The notes under the pieces: model-generated
Database searches by the model: none
What the model was told of the DNA's origin: nothing
Seen by the model: the letters and a program-made list of their open reading frames with translations, nothing else
Assembly (NCBI GenBank): GCA_002105175.1
Contig: MCGE01000016.1
Coordinates: forward strand, 317,501 to 381,500
Origin: Absidia repens
Taxonomy: Eukaryota > Mucoromycota > Mucoromycetes > Mucorales > Cunninghamellaceae
Length of the DNA: 64,000 bases
Direction: 5' to 3'
Position numbers and translations under genes: made by a program
In this document: one piece after another, positions 43,272-56,374 of the stretch
Layout: each line of letters starts with the position of its first letter
How positions within the stretch are numbered: position 1 is the first letter of the stretch

Positions 43272-45818
43272 TATTTATCAAATAGTTTGTCCAAAAAAAA
43301 ACACACGCACACACACTCGAAGAAAGAAAAAAAAAAGAGATCTATTCCCAAAAAAAAAAAAAATGTGGCGCTTTTTGCTCGCGGTCACAGGCCAGAGAGT
43401 CGGTGACCCAAAATTGACAAATTAGAAGGCCCCATACCTGCCCTGAACTGGCCGTACCATTTTTCTCCTGTCATTTTTCCCAAATAAAGTATATTTTTAT
43501 GCAAACCAAAGAAGCAACAGGCGCAACCAAAAAGGATAGAAAAAATCAAAGACACAACATGACTGAAATGAGAAAAAAGTATTGGCAACTGGATCGACTC
43601 TTCATAATAGTCGACATTCCAGTTTTCATTCCAGAACCGAAACACAGGAAAAAAGAGCAACAAAGAATTTATACGCAGCTTATAAGATAACCACAATCGC
43701 AGACTACCTTCCCCTCTCTAGATATTGAAAACTATTGTTTTTATTTTTTCAAACACTGCACACATGTATATGTTTTGACGAAATAGGATCCATTGATAGC
43801 GGAGACTCCATGTTTACCATACCCTTCGACGTCGCGAATTTTTTTCGTCTAAGGAAATGTGGAAGCTGAACAACGAATGGAAAACGAATCAGACCAAGAT
43901 AGCAATGACAACAGCAAAAAGCAAAAACAATGCCGAATGAATCACAATCTTGTCCAGTGGTTTTATTTCCTGGTTGCAAGAACAGCATATGACTTCTCTG
44001 GTAGCTTATTTTTATATAGATATTCCCCTCTCTCCGACCTCACATTATATATATTTAGTATAGTGCATATCCTCATTTTTATTTATAAATAAATTTGTGC
44101 TTCGTTTTGATGATAGAATTTGACAAGCTTATTTTGAAATGTGTGACCTGATCGTAGATCGCATTGATGAATAAAAGAGCAAATATATAATGACATCGGG
44201 AGTACATGGATTGGGAATATATTATCCTACCGAAATGACTATTTTTATCGATAACAAATAAAAAAAATCAGACATAGCATTGATAAATTGACATAACGGT
44301 CGAGCAGGAATAAAGTCATCTTTCATATTAAGAAGGCCATATCTGTGAACTGTCGTTGAGACTTAGGAAGGGGGAGGGAGGAGTAGTTACAGTGAATAAA
44401 TGAAAGAGCAAGAGGTTGGTAGGACAATCACAAGGCATCAATAGTAACAACCATGCTTAATATTTAATGGGCCAGAGAATGGTTGATAAAAAGGCATATT
44501 TTATTAAAGCACATTGGTAGATATCAAAACTAAACATGAGGTGTTCAATGGACTAATAGAAGGATCTATTGGATGAATCACGAGGAAAAACTAAAGTCAG
44601 AATTGAAAAATGGTCAACACTAATCTAAAGGGACAATTGTAAAATGAGAGCTGCGATACTGTACAAGGCACTCAAGAAATGAGAAATACTATAAATGTTT
44701 TTTTGTTAAGGCATAATATCGGCCATTACTATTTAAAAACGGTAATGACAGTAAACAAGAGATCTATCGCACACGACATGGAAGAGACTAATGGGACATT
44801 TTTCACTAATGCATGTAAAAAGAGATACATTTTATTTAAATGAAGATACCGGCTATGACAATCGAATACTAAACTAAGCTCGGGGACTCCAAAAACCCAA
44901 CTACTACTGGTGGCCCCACTCCCGGAATTCAAAATGAAAGGGTATGCCCATGCATCTTGTATTCCCTGAGCTGAAAACACTTCTAAACTAGCCCTGAAAC
45001 TAATCTAAGTCCAACACACTTCCATGATGGCCACAATTATGGCGAAAAAAAAAAAAAGAAATTGAAAGAAAGAGAGTGCAAAATATAAAAAAAAAAAGGA
45101 GGAAAAACTAAGTAAGCGGAATTTGAAACCATTCTATGGAACAATGCGTGCCCGTGAGATGGTGAAGGTGACATAGAGAAAAAGTAAATACTGTTGTGTT
45201 TAACTACACTTCATAACAAATCAGAACGTCAAACACATTCCTTTTTTTTTATTATTATTATTATTTCCGTAAAATCCGAGCGGGTCATTCATTTATGTAG
45301 CTAACATCTGTCAGCACGAAAACACAAAACCGAAAAAAAAAACTTTTTCAGAGGGTGTACATTCATGCCGCCGCTTTTTTTTTTTTAGAGTCCTGCCCAC
45401 CAGACCTGCCATTTTCCAATTTTCAACAAATCATTTTACAGAAAGACATATGTATGTAAAAGAAGGTTGTTTATTGTTTCATAAAATAAAATCGTACATG
45501 GGAATGGTAAAAACGGGGAAAAAAATAACAATAAGAAAGGGTAAAACGGACAGTGTATACAAGATATATATACAAAAAAAAAAAAAAAAAAAAAAAAAAA
45601 GTAGAGAGAATAACTACGCGTAAAAAAGAGAGGGCCATAAAAGGGGGGATAAAAAAGCAAGGTAGTAAAAATATACATATGAGAGGAATGGAAAGATAAA
45701 ACCATTGTATTTTCCCTTCCATCAAAGAGAAAGAAAGAAAGAGAGAGATAGAGATAGAGAGAGAGAGAGAGAGGACAACGATTTGACCAGCACCGTGACA
45801 ATACGCAGTAGGTAACGT
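43272..45818. other. 2.5-kb intergenic region containing repeat copy E
   Basis: SURF6 promoter on the left, repeat copy E in the middle, and the 3' flank of the ankyrin-DIL gene on the right, with A-runs at 45573-45600 and a (GA)n run at about 45730-45772. No supported gene. Confidence 0.5.
44350..45128 (-). repeat. dispersed repeat, copy E
   Basis: The most diverged copy, running right to left. The head box has decayed to AAGCGGAATTTGAAA (about 45114-45128, no CACGTG). The core block at 44930-44965 differs in the GGGGAAACCC part but keeps GGG...CCC. The tail is long and aligns with that of copy A down to about 44350 (shared ATGGTAGGACA-like and AATGGGCCAGAG-like words). Confidence 0.75.
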
Positions 45819-48741
45819 TTAAATAATCGAATCACCCTTGTCAAGAATATCCATCCATGCTTCAGGAATGACCGGCACAAGTAAGCGTTCTTTCACCGAA
45901 TGTTCGTGTTTGACTTGAAGTTGCTGACCAGTAGTAGGAACAGCGGCAGTACTGGCTGATACGGATGACGTTGATGTTGGTACTGAAAAAGGTAGCATGA
46001 ATTTCGAGTCCTTCGTTTCTTTGATTTCCTTGTCATCCTCTTCATCGTTATCGTTAATTTCGTCATTCTCTTTGTCCGCGTTCATATCGACAGGCGAAAT
46101 AGGCAGATCGTCATGAGTGCGTTGCTGTGATACCGACGCTGAATCCATTGATGTGCTGATCCCCATGGTTGACATGAAGGAACCAACCAAATGAGACATA
46201 CTTTCACGGCGTCTAGAGTCGCTTCGTTGCATTGAGATACTGTGAGATCTAGACATAGACATCGATGTGTGGCGTCGGCGAGGTAATGGTGTTGATGATC
46301 CGTTATCCTTTTGTTGCTGTCTTGATTGGCGGTGTCGTACAGTGTCTTCGGCTAGTTGCATAGCATACTTTTCGATTTCTTCAGGTAGACGAGGTTCGTT
46401 GACTTCATATCGATAATTCACCACACATCGTTTCATTTGAAGGGCATTCAGGACATCAAAGCTTTTCACTGTGTTGATAAAGCTGACCAAATCTGTCAAT
46501 TGAGTCAAACATTGGAGGAGCTGGAGGAGTTGGGTGGTAGGAGTCAAATAAGAGCCAAGGCTAACTGGCATATTGTTGGCGCAGATCCAGTCTTCAATTT
46601 GAGATAAATTCATTCTTATTTGCATGGCCTTGGAACGACAAAGAAGTTTTTTGTTGGTGAGAATCCGGTTGAAGAGTTCGCAGGAGATATAGTGGAAAAA
46701 TTGAGCCAAAGCTTGTACTACAATAGTGGGATGTACATGGTAGGAGTGCAAGACAAAGAGCGTGGAGGATAATAAACTGGTGATTGATTGAGGTGATATG
46801 GCGACGCCGTTGTTGATAGGCGTGGATGTTGAATCGGTAATGTCAGAGGAGGTGTTTGCAGCAGAAGAGTTCAAAGTAGAATTGACAGCGTTGTGCTTCA
46901 CCTGTAGAGCAAGAGCACCATCAGGAGGAATGATCACCGATCGCCGACTGCTTCTGCGGAAGAAACGGTGCCAGTCGTCAGCAAAGTTAACATCATCCAT
47001 ACCAGGGATTCCTTCATGTTCTAAGAGAGCCGGTCCCAAAATCTTTGCAATCCGTCGTTCCGTATCTTTGTTCAGTGTCATATATGTTTCTGAGATGAGT
47101 TCTGATAGGCTGAGTTGATGGTTAGCGGTGGCAACAACGAGACTAGCATCCTTCTTGAGGTAATGGAGTAATTGTGTCAGATTGGTCATCCAAAAGGCAA
47201 GAACGTGTACGTTTCGCGTGTTGGTCTATAGATAAAGAAAGAATAAAAAAATAAAAATACATTATAAAAAGTCCGGAAAAAATATGTTGCTGTTGCTGTT
47301 GTTGTTGTTGTTGTTGTTGTTTACCTTGATAGTATTGCTCATTCTTTCCAAAGATCCATCCATAACTTGGTTTAATAGCTCTTCAGTCGAGAAATAATGA
47401 GCAAATCGTGCACTGAGGAAGATGACATTGGCAGGTACGCAGATTTCGTGTTGAGATCGCATTGGTAGTTGGATGTTGGTGATGATCGTGTCGAGAATAT
47501 AAGTCAAATTGTCAGCGCCGAAAACAAACATTTGATCCGGTAGACATTTGTCCCATTGGAATTCATTGCTGATGTCGTCTATCCCCTCGTCGTCGTCATT
47601 GTCCTTATCGTTGTCAAATTGATCCAAAGCAGATGAATCATCACCATCGTAATGATCACCAAAATTCATTGCGGATTCCAAAAGCTTTTTTCGTCGATCG
47701 GTTTCTTCGGTCATAAAGCTATCGTAGCCTTCCACAGTTGATTGGTAGTAGAAGTCATAGTCACCAGCATTTGAGGAGGAAGAAGAGAGGCTGCCACCAT
47801 TTCGTCCAAATATGCTTGACGTTGAGGAAATGCTGTCCCGGGGATTTGTTGCCAGAATGTCCACAATTTTTTGGTTATCGGTGTTGACAAAATCAAAAAC
47901 AGTTCGACCTTTGGATGATTTCGTTTGTGAAGAAGCACCATGTTCCAAGAGTATCTTCACCAGGTGTTCCTGATTGTTGTTAGTAGCCCACATTAAAGCA
48001 GACCATCCAACTAGATAGAAAAGAGAGGAATAAAGAGATATTAGTACCGCAATCTTCCCAATACTTGACACCGATCCTATTTTCAAGTTCTAGCCCGTGC
48101 ACCCAAATTATGTGTTCACATAATCAAAATGGAATGAGGTAATAAAACCTTGTCATACACTTACAAGAGTCCTGAATATCAATTTTGGCACCTGATGATA
48201 AGAGAATTTGAGCAATATCTGCCTTGCCAAAACATGCAGCGTAAATCAAAGGGGTCGTCCCATCTTCGTCCTTAGCATCGATGTCCACCAACGCCTTGAA
48301 CGTGTCGTTTTGAAGAAGAAGCTGGGTTTTGTCGGTGTCCCCGGAAGACGTCGCCCGCCAGAATAATTTGGTCATCTTGAGCTTTTTCGTAGCATCATCC
48401 AAGTCTGTGTTGTCTACAATTTGTTGCTCATTCATATTTTCGTTTTCGTCTTCCAAGAGTAGTTGCAAACGGTCCCCTTCCATGGAATTGGTCTTGTCAG
48501 ATGATGTTGTCGAAGGCGTCCGATCGCGTGAACCCATCATATCCGACAACTGTTTGTACCCTTCAGCAAGTCTTTCGGACATTTCATCATAGGACATGTT
48601 TTCATACTGTTTTCTCAAAGAGTCATCCGTTTCTTCATCGTGTTCTTTAATCATAGTGAGACCAGCACCATTGGACAAATCAGTAGTGGAAGGGACAATT
48701 CTAACAAAGTCGTTTTCAGTTAAAGGTTGAGGAGTATCCAT
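45819..48741 (-). CDS. ankyrin-repeat and dilute (DIL) domain protein
   Basis: Exons 48165-48741, 47325-48010 and 45819-47225 give 889 residues. Ankyrin repeats occupy about 125-240 (DEDGTTPLIYAACFGKADIA, then FGWSALMWATNNNQEHLVKI). An acidic linker follows. A DIL domain lies at about 560-715, with YHVHPTIVVQALAQFFHYIS and the RMNLSQIEDWICANNMP motif typical of the myosin-V globular tail. A Ser/Arg-rich and Ala/Thr-rich C-terminus ends the protein. Family knowledge: DIL domains bind cargo or organelles in class V myosins; free-standing fungal ankyrin-DIL proteins exist but are little studied, and there is no motor here. The start was chosen at the first ATG after an upstream pyrimidine/purine-rich leader. 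Role in trafficking or polarity is inferred. Confidence 0.82.
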
Positions 48742-50257
48742 GAAGTGAAAACAAATAGAAGATATAGAAAAGTTCAAGGTGCGTGAATATATAAAGGTAG
48801 AATGTAGAGACTTGATAAAGGACGGGAAAAGAAGGAAGGGGTGTTGAAAAAAAAAAACCAGGAAAAGACCACAAAAAAGAAGTAAAAGGAAAATGAAAAA
48901 AGTCAAGGTATTATAGGCGGGGTCGAATTGAAATAGGCCAATTTTTGTACCACTTTTGACTGGAAAAATAACCAACCATTTTAAACAGTACTACTAAGAT
49001 CAAAAATAATATAAAAAAGTAACCATTAAAAATTGAATTTCAATGGAGCGGAAGATATCTTTATTTACTAACGACATGTATATATGATATCAATAAATAT
49101 TAAAAAATATGGTATACTACAAATATTGGTGTTTTTACCTAATGCAATATTATATATACGGTATGGCCCATAGACCTAATGATGGTATGATCAAATGGAT
49201 ATCCGTACTGCATGATGCATATACTATAGTATCAAGTACTTGTATACATTGATCGACATCTTTATCCCACTGGCATACGTTTTATATATCAAATGATAAT
49301 AAAAAGCAATATTATTCTGTACAATACAGCACTACAGTACAATGAAAATAAAGTCAAAGAGACGAGCTACAGTAACTGAAAAAATAAGGTTTTCGAAGCA
49401 TTTTATTAAAATTTGACCAAAGGTCACTTCAAGTTAAGTTTGTTCACTTTAAAATGCATTTTCTTTGATTTCCTTGATATCGGTTTCTGCTAGTGGCCCG
49501 TTAAAAAAAATAATCAGTGCCGTCAACACCATTCCATAGAAAAAACTTGACCATTCTAATGTTCGATCAGGTTGAAATATCAAGAAGACGGAAGTGGTCA
49601 TTGCGGTCTTTAAAATCCCCAACGGTTGCTTTTGGACAGAGTGCTTGGAAAAGAAAAAAAAATGGAGAAATACAAAAGGATAGAAAGAAGACTGGCATGA
49701 GCGGTTTATATCCTTTTGAGATAATTTTCTGGCATTAAAAGGAGACTAAACATTGTTAGATCGTCAATATGCTTTATGGTACTCCTTTTTTTTTCTTTTG
49801 TTGGCATCGGTAAGCAATCAGATCCTTATATAGATGATGCATAAACGTAGATAATCAAAAATAGCTGAGAGACAAAAATGGATAATATGCAATAAATTCA
49901 ATGGTGAGTGAGTTCATAAATGACAAACCAGGTTGATTGATTCAAAAGAAAATACTCAAACAGGTCATACTAGTCAATACACTGACCCATCCCATCCTCT
50001 TAAATACCATTGATGGGCGCTGTCTCCGCTCCTTAATCAAATACACAGTAAACATGATCACCAATACAATAAACAATAAACAATAAACAAATACATGAAT
50101 ATAAAAGAGTAATTTTATTTGAAATATTGTAAGTTGTAAAAATAAAAAAATAAAAAAAAATGAGCAAAGATAGGATTGGAAAACATGAAGTATACAAAAT
50201 ATAAAATAAATAAAAATAAAAAAATGAGTACTAATATAAAACATTGGATGGGCTAGA
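48742..50257. other. 1.5-kb intergenic region
   Basis: Contains the ankyrin-DIL promoter and the NIP7 3' flank. The middle is AT-rich with TATATA words and no recognisable gene or repeat-family copy. A 73-codon frame at 49517-49738 lacks any support. Confidence 0.5.
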
Positions 50258-51144
50258 TTAAAACAAAGTATCTTCGGATCTGAGGTATTCACCGACATCA
50301 GCTTGATGGAAGGTAATGATATCAGTAGGCTGCAGCTTTTTCATGTCCACAGTTGATCTTGCTGTCACACCGAAGCCCTACGTACAAAGATAAGTCAATA
50401 TATAAAATTGAACAATACAGCACAGTGTACTATTAAACTTACCAATGGACTATCAGTCATGGAAAATACAACTACACCAGTATGTTCAGGTGTATCATCA
50501 GTAATACGACCTAAATGAGCCTTTACCACATTGTTTCCGTATAAGAAGGGCATTTCACCGTTAGGCTTGATCCAAATCTTATGCTATGATTTCCAATGAT
50601 AAACATTGATTAGTAACACGTCGTTGCCTTGCCGCCAAGTAGATCGTCCGAGAATTTTTCTCCTTCCTCTCTTCGTTCTGTTTTTTCGGGGGGGGGGAAG
50701 GGGTTACCTTTGCGTATTGTGCCAAATAATCCAAAGCAGTGATATGAAGCGTAAACTTTCCAGTCTTGGTAAACTTCCCAAAACATACACCAAGGGATCC
50801 GAGTTGATCTCTTCCTATACTGACAGCTATACGCATCATACTTTCACTAATTAAAATTTTACAAAGGTAGAACGGTCAGTAACTTCCCAAAGCGTGTATT
50901 TCATAAATACGTATAAGTTGTGTTTTACCTGAGATAGTAGACCTTGTTTTTGTGAAGACGGAAGCAATAGGTTTCATCTGGACGATCGATCAAATGTTTG
51001 ATATTGGCTCCAATACTAAAAAAAAAGATTTAGATATAATCGATTAGCAAGGTTTAAATAAAAAAGGGTGATATATTTTTGCACGTACTATTTGGCAAGC
51101 TTTTGGAAAAGCGTCGTGGTTTCTTCACCGGTAAGAGGTCTCAT
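50258..51144 (-). CDS. NIP7: 60S ribosome subunit biogenesis protein NIP7
   Basis: Exons 51089-51144, 50929-51015, 50708-50846, 50443-50583 and 50258-50377 give 180 residues, exactly the usual length of NIP7. It opens [20 protein letters not shown] and continues with [34 protein letters not shown] and [14 protein letters not shown]. It ends with the PUA domain signature [17 protein letters not shown]. Family knowledge: NIP7 binds RNA through its PUA domain and Nop8/FTSJ3-type partners, and is needed for 27S/ITS2 processing. All blocks are present without gaps, which also validates the hand-made splice calls in this window. Confidence 0.95.
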
Positions 51145-51693
51145 AATGGAGGATGGCAATAAAGAGAGAGAGAGAAAAAAAGATTGAAGTGCGACAAAAA
51201 ATAATTCAGGTGCAATTGTGAATATTTAAGCCACAGTCGGCATTTTAATATACTAAGGACGGAGAGAAAAATGCATGACAAACAAACATCTTCGGTGGAA
51301 ACAGCGTCAGGGACAAAATATATTTAAAATGATGCATTTTATTGAATACGTGACATACAAAGACAATGGTGTCTAAAAAATAAACTAAACGACGGAGTCG
51401 TATAATAATTGATATCAGGACAGACAAAGGTTCATGATTGAAGTGTAAAGAGACTTCAGTGGTTTCATAGTCGTTGGATCAAATCAGAGTTGCGAGTTAA
51501 GCCAATTATCCGCTAGTATAATAATGGATATAAGTGGTCCTGGATAGATCACATCTCCATTTCCCAATGTTCAAAATAAAGTTGTATAATCTTTTTATTT
51601 GAAAATATGATAAATCCAAAATCAACAGTAACAAAGATAAATATAAGGTGGTATACACTAAACTACAATAAACACTATAAAACTATGATTGTA
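51145..51693. other. intergenic region between NIP7 and TMX2-like genes
   Basis: A 549-bp region with a (GA)n stretch just before the NIP7 ATG and AATAAA-type signals (minus strand) for the TMX2-like gene. No further gene is seen. Confidence 0.5.
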
Positions 51694-51752
51694 CTACGAA
51701 TTCTCTGCCGCTATTTTGTCCAATTGGAATGTGTTAATCACAGTTGCCTGTT

Positions 51753-51784
<32 letters not shown>

Positions 51785-52930
51785 GAAGTCCAATATTAAT
51801 ATGAAGTCAGGTAAAAGTGAATATATAACTTACCGGCTTTTTGCTCCATCCTAATTGAGTGATGGTGTCCTTCACAGCGCTAGTGTTCAATTTGTCTTCT
51901 TGCACCGTTAATTCTGGTAAACGACGCAATTCTACACCATATTTAAAGAGCACCAAGGTAGGTAATGAGAGGGAAGCAGGGTCGATACTAACTCCATATT
52001 CTTGAGCAAGATCACTATAAATGCCAATGTCGATCTTTCCTGAAGATAAAAATAAATAAACAAAAAGACATTCATCTGATCAGAGCTGACACGTGCTACG
52101 ATCCCGTTTCCCGACTTTTTTCGATTTACCAAATCTTATATGACTGACATCATACTGTAAAGACAACTTGGCCAAAACAGCTTCAAAGTTCAGGCACGCA
52201 ACGGACCAATTTGCATACAGCATCACTACCCAATATTTGATTTTCTTGTCGCCTTCGTCATCATCAATTCCAGTAATCCTAGGTCCATTGATATCACTGG
52301 CTGGTATGGTAGTAGCTGTGGCCGTGGTTGTTGAAGTAGAAGGAGAGGTCGGCCTTGATGATGGTGATGATGATGGCTTTTTATTCGCGCATACTCTTTG
52401 TCGGAAAGCGGTTTCCGTCAATTCGACCAGTTTAGTTGGACCTTGATACCACGGCTGAGGGCATAAAGTGGACAATCTAAGACAAAAAGAGGTTAGAGAG
52501 AGTAACATATAGCAAACACTGTGATTCGAATTTCACTTACATAACCCAACCGATGCTGTATAAAAATACGTTCCACATACCAGCAGTCCAATAAAAGTTC
52601 CATACAGTGTAGACCTTGGTATATAGAATTAACACACTAGCTAATTCCTCTGCTGTGGAAGACATGACGCATTTCCAAACACCAAGGCCAGTCATCAATA
52701 AGAATGCAGTCCCATCGGTGCCCTACTCCGAATAGTGAAAGAGAAGAATATTGCAGGTGAGTTGACATTGCACTATATACAGCTTGATTCAGGTCTCGTT
52801 TACTCACCTTCAATGGCAATCCCATGACAAAATGGTATAGGTGATGAAAAGTAAGAAAAGAGCCGTATGCGAAGTGGAAAACATAGTAAGGATGTAGTAA
52901 TCGTTGCTGTAATTCGGCGAGCTTTGTCAT
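51694..52930 (-). CDS. TMX2: TMX2-like transmembrane thioredoxin-related protein
   Basis: Exons 52808-52930, 52541-52722, 52130-52476, 51834-52039 and 51694-51747 give 303 residues. Two to three hydrophobic segments precede residue 105 (HFAYGSFLTFHHLYHFVMGL, DGTAFLLMTGLGVWKCVM). A thioredoxin-fold half follows, with YWVVMLYANWSVACLNFEAV, HIRFGKIDIGIY, the cis-Pro region LSLPTLVLFKYG and a conserved end. The active-site tetrapeptide is S-V-A-C, not CxxC; animal TMX2 also has a one-cysteine SxxC site. Family knowledge: TMX2 is an ER/mitochondria-contact membrane protein. A Ser/Thr-rich insert of about 35 residues before the fold is specific to this copy. The N-terminal ATG was chosen because homology begins at once. 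Confidence 0.83.
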
Positions 52931-53448
52931 AGTAATACGAGTAAGAATAAGAAATAGAAAGTAGAAAGAAAGAAAAAAAAATGTTGTCGGGCTTCAATAA
53001 AAACCGGAGCAGGCTTGATATTCTTCCAAAAGCGAAATAAGCGATATACACTGACAGATGTTGGATGAGAAATATTATTGGACATTACAACAGTATCAAA
53101 TTTGATTTATATATATATTCAACTATAATCACATGTATACAATAATAATCAGTCGTCTGAGTCAATAAATGTAAATGTGTTACCAATGCACGGTACACCA
53201 TTTTCCATGAATATAATATATATTTTTGACATGAGATGATTACAAGGGTTTTTATTTGAGTAGGAGATAAATGAAATAATATCGTTTTCTAAATGAATTG
53301 CAATCTAGGGAAAAAAAATATGTACACATATAATAAAGATGGGAATAAAACTAAACTATGATGTATGTGAGGGTAAAAAAAAAATAGGAGGGGTACCAAA
53401 TGAATTTAACTGGAGAGGTAATAAGGTATCATGTATATAGGGTGTCCT
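52931..53448. other. intergenic region between TMX2-like and VTT genes
   Basis: A 518-bp, AT-rich spacer between the TMX2-like start and the VTT gene's stop. It has an A-rich leader next to the TMX2 start and TATATA words. No gene is seen. Confidence 0.5.
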
Positions 53449-54424
53449 TCACATTTCTTCGTCGTCTTTTTGAAGACGTTGCTGTCTATTCTGTTGCTGT
53501 TGCTGTAGTTGTCCACGAAATTTAGCATGAAGAGATTTACCCCAAAAGACTGGAATCAAGGATATTAACGACACCAGTAAAAGCTTCGCCATTAAGGACA
53601 ATGTCAAAATATCAGATGTCGATCCAAGTTCGCCAAGGACTTGTCCAGCTTGAACGCAAACATAATTGTATGGCATTGATCCCAAAAAGGTTGACAAAAA
53701 GAAGGGTGCGACTGGAATTCCTAGAAAAGGAGATGCCAAATTGATAAGCCTAGGAAAAACAGTTGATGCACATGAATTAGCCAACATACACTGCATAAAT
53801 ACAAAGCCATTCTTACCAATATGGTGATAATGGAAAAAGCCTAGCAAAGAGTAACCACCAAAATACACCAGTTGATGATTTAGCGTTGAGCATTTGGTCA
53901 CGCATAATATTGGTACGATGTTGAATCCATGGGATTTCCATGACCGGACTTCCAACCATCCAACCTAAAAAGTAAGCCAGCACTGATCCAAAAGCGGTCA
54001 AATAACTTGTCCATAATGTGGCGGGTAGCATTCCATACATTTGCCCAGCCATCAAGTTGAGTAGTACCGATCCAGGCATAGAAAAAGCTTGCTGCCAAAG
54101 ATAAATGGAAGCCATGACAAAAACAACCGTAATATAATCCTGCCAAGTACCACGGCGCGTCATTGTATCCAATTTTGCTGCTATAGATTTCACTTGATAT
54201 AGCGAGTGCGGCAATTCAATGTTCAATAGGCGGTGTGAGATGTCAATAAGTAGATAAAATGACACAATACCAGAAAAAACAAAGAGGAGTAGCCTTGGCA
54301 TAAGTCGAAGCCACATTCCCCGTTTGGATGCACAAATTGTGTTTTTCGTCGTCGTTTCACCATCTCTTTCTTCATTTTTCTTCAAGTTTTCATTTGCATT
54401 TAATTCAGTACGTGCTCCATGCAT
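53449..54424 (-). CDS. VTT (SNARE-assoc/DedA-like) domain membrane protein, TMEM41/TVP38 type
   Basis: Exons 53817-54424 and 53449-53749 give 302 residues. After a 35-residue hydrophilic N-terminus there is one membrane span (LRLMPRLLLFVFSGIVSFYL). The VTT core follows: SMPGSVLLNLMAGQMYG, the GSVLAYFLGWMVG helix, and FARLFPLSPYW spliced to LINLASPFLGIPVAPFF, the family's re-entrant-loop motif. Another two spans and a Gln-rich basic tail end the protein. Family knowledge: VTT proteins such as TMEM41B and VMP1 are ER phospholipid scramblases, and yeast Tvp38 is Golgi-resident. The SP[YF]W-L-N pattern fits TMEM41 best. Start at the first ATG in frame (54424). Confidence 0.87.
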
Positions 54425-56374
54425 AGTTTCAGTTGTGGATTCTCTTCTTAAAAAGAAAAAAAAAAGAAACGAAGACGAAGAATAAAAAAAAAGGGGGGGA
54501 GGAGATATTTGCAAAAAATAAAACAATTTGAATCGCCGCCTAGCTTGTTCATTCCTGCGTGAAAATATAGAATTGTCTTATTGTAAATTATCGTTACTAA
54601 ATATTAATCCATTTTAGCATAGTATTTGATTCATAAATTTCTTGGAATTGATCGCCGTACTAATATACAGTGGTTTTTGTATGATACGGTGTAAAAGGCC
54701 TGGTCTAGAAGCTACAGTATGTCTCATGGACGAATCCTGCCCGGTATGACATTTATATATTCCGAATTTTCTGTCTTTCCCCGCATATTTGAGTCAAGTC
54801 CATTGTCAATAATATACGCATAAAATGTAAAAATGATATATCATATGCGTAAGTGATAATACTGACTTCATCAGTAACTTACCTTAATATTTTCTTCTCA
54901 TACGACTGTTAATCTCGGTTACACTATGCTTGCATTGACGATATATTTATAAAGATGTACACATACTTGAAAGGTTGCCCGATTTTTCCATCCAATGTTT
55001 ATAAAATGACAGAAAAAACTTCACCATTAATTGCAGAAATATCAGCCACACTCTGTCAAAGTAAGCTTTATGCTTGGTCACTAGTTGGGCTCAGCGCAAT
55101 ATTGATTATATATCTTGACGGTGTTTAGTCGCTTGAAAGCTAAACGACCTATGATAGATCCATGGGTGCTAAAAACAGCATACGCAAACAGGATTGGGTT
55201 GGTTTTTTTTTTATCTAGCCTAGGTTATAGCGCTTTAAAGTTGACACAAACCATTCAAGATCTCAGACTACCCAATATAGTCTGCCAAGTCACTGCAGCG
55301 TACTGTACAATATTGTATTTGAATACTGGTCAGCACTAATATAAATTATGAATGTAAAAAAGAATCTAGTATGCTGTACAAGATAGACAAGGCATGAGGA
55401 AGACTATGAATGTATGGATATCATTTATTGAACCACAGCAAAGACCAACACCAATCTAAAGGAACGTTGGTAAAAAAAGAGATCTTTTGTATAAGACATG
55501 AGAACGACTATTGGGACATTTTTCATTGAAGCAAGTACAAAGGGACATATTTTATTCAAATACAGTATCAAGCTATGACAAACTAAGACTAAACTAAGCT
55601 AATCAAGGCTCCAAAAAACCAACTATTAGTGCTCCTAGATCTTGCAACCAAAATGAAAGGGTTTCCCCATGCATCTTGTAATCCCTGAGCTGAAACCCCC
55701 TCTAAACTAGTCCTAACACTAATCTATGATCAATACAACCTCAAAAAGTTGATTGGGGAAGAATAAAGAAGGGGAAAGACCACAACGTGAAAATAAAAAA
55801 AAAGGGGGGCGGGATTTGAAATATTTTGTGCCGACTCTAGCTGAACTGCAGGTCAAACAACCCTTTCCAGGAGACCATTGTCTTGATAGATATAGTATGG
55901 CTGTACATATAAGAATAGCGATGCAATTTTGTTTTTCCATTGACATTGTTATTGTATTGCTGGTTTCAACTGTATTGTACGTGACAAGCATTCTGTGGAT
56001 GTTGAACTATCATACTATATGCAAATATTGTACCACTTGAATATCTTCATTTGCTCCAAACTGGATTGCTATGGAATTTTATAGGTGCCTTTGGTGTCTG
56101 TATGTTCAGAAAATTTTTCGTTATCATACAATAAACGCACTAACCTTTTTTTATAGAGAAGAAGTGTGTTTTTTATTAACATGCATTAAAATCGTGAAAA
56201 TGATAACTTTTTACGGTGATTGAAAAATGTTCTTCTGAATACTTGACTGCCATTTATGTCTTTTATTTTCAAATGCCGTTCTCTTCTTTTTTTGCCTCGG
56301 CAGTCGTCACACATTTTCCTTTTTATTTTTTAGGCTCCAACTCACCTCCTTGACAACGATCATACATAATAATC
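54425..56374. other. divergent 1.95-kb intergenic region containing repeat copy F
   Basis: VTT promoter at left and cwf18 promoter at right, with repeat copy F between. At 55006-55339 two adjacent short frames with protein-like composition abut the repeat (see findings). Nothing else is supported. Confidence 0.5.
55330..55822 (-). repeat. dispersed repeat, copy F
   Basis: Runs right to left. Head box GGGCGGGATTTGAAA at about 55806-55822, without CACGTG in place (an AACGTG lies 15-20 bp inside). Core with a perfect 36-bp block at 55649-55684. The first tail units (ATTTTATTCAAATACAG, ATTGGGACATTTTTCATTG) are close to consensus. Shortest of the seven, about 490 bp. Confidence 0.8.
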
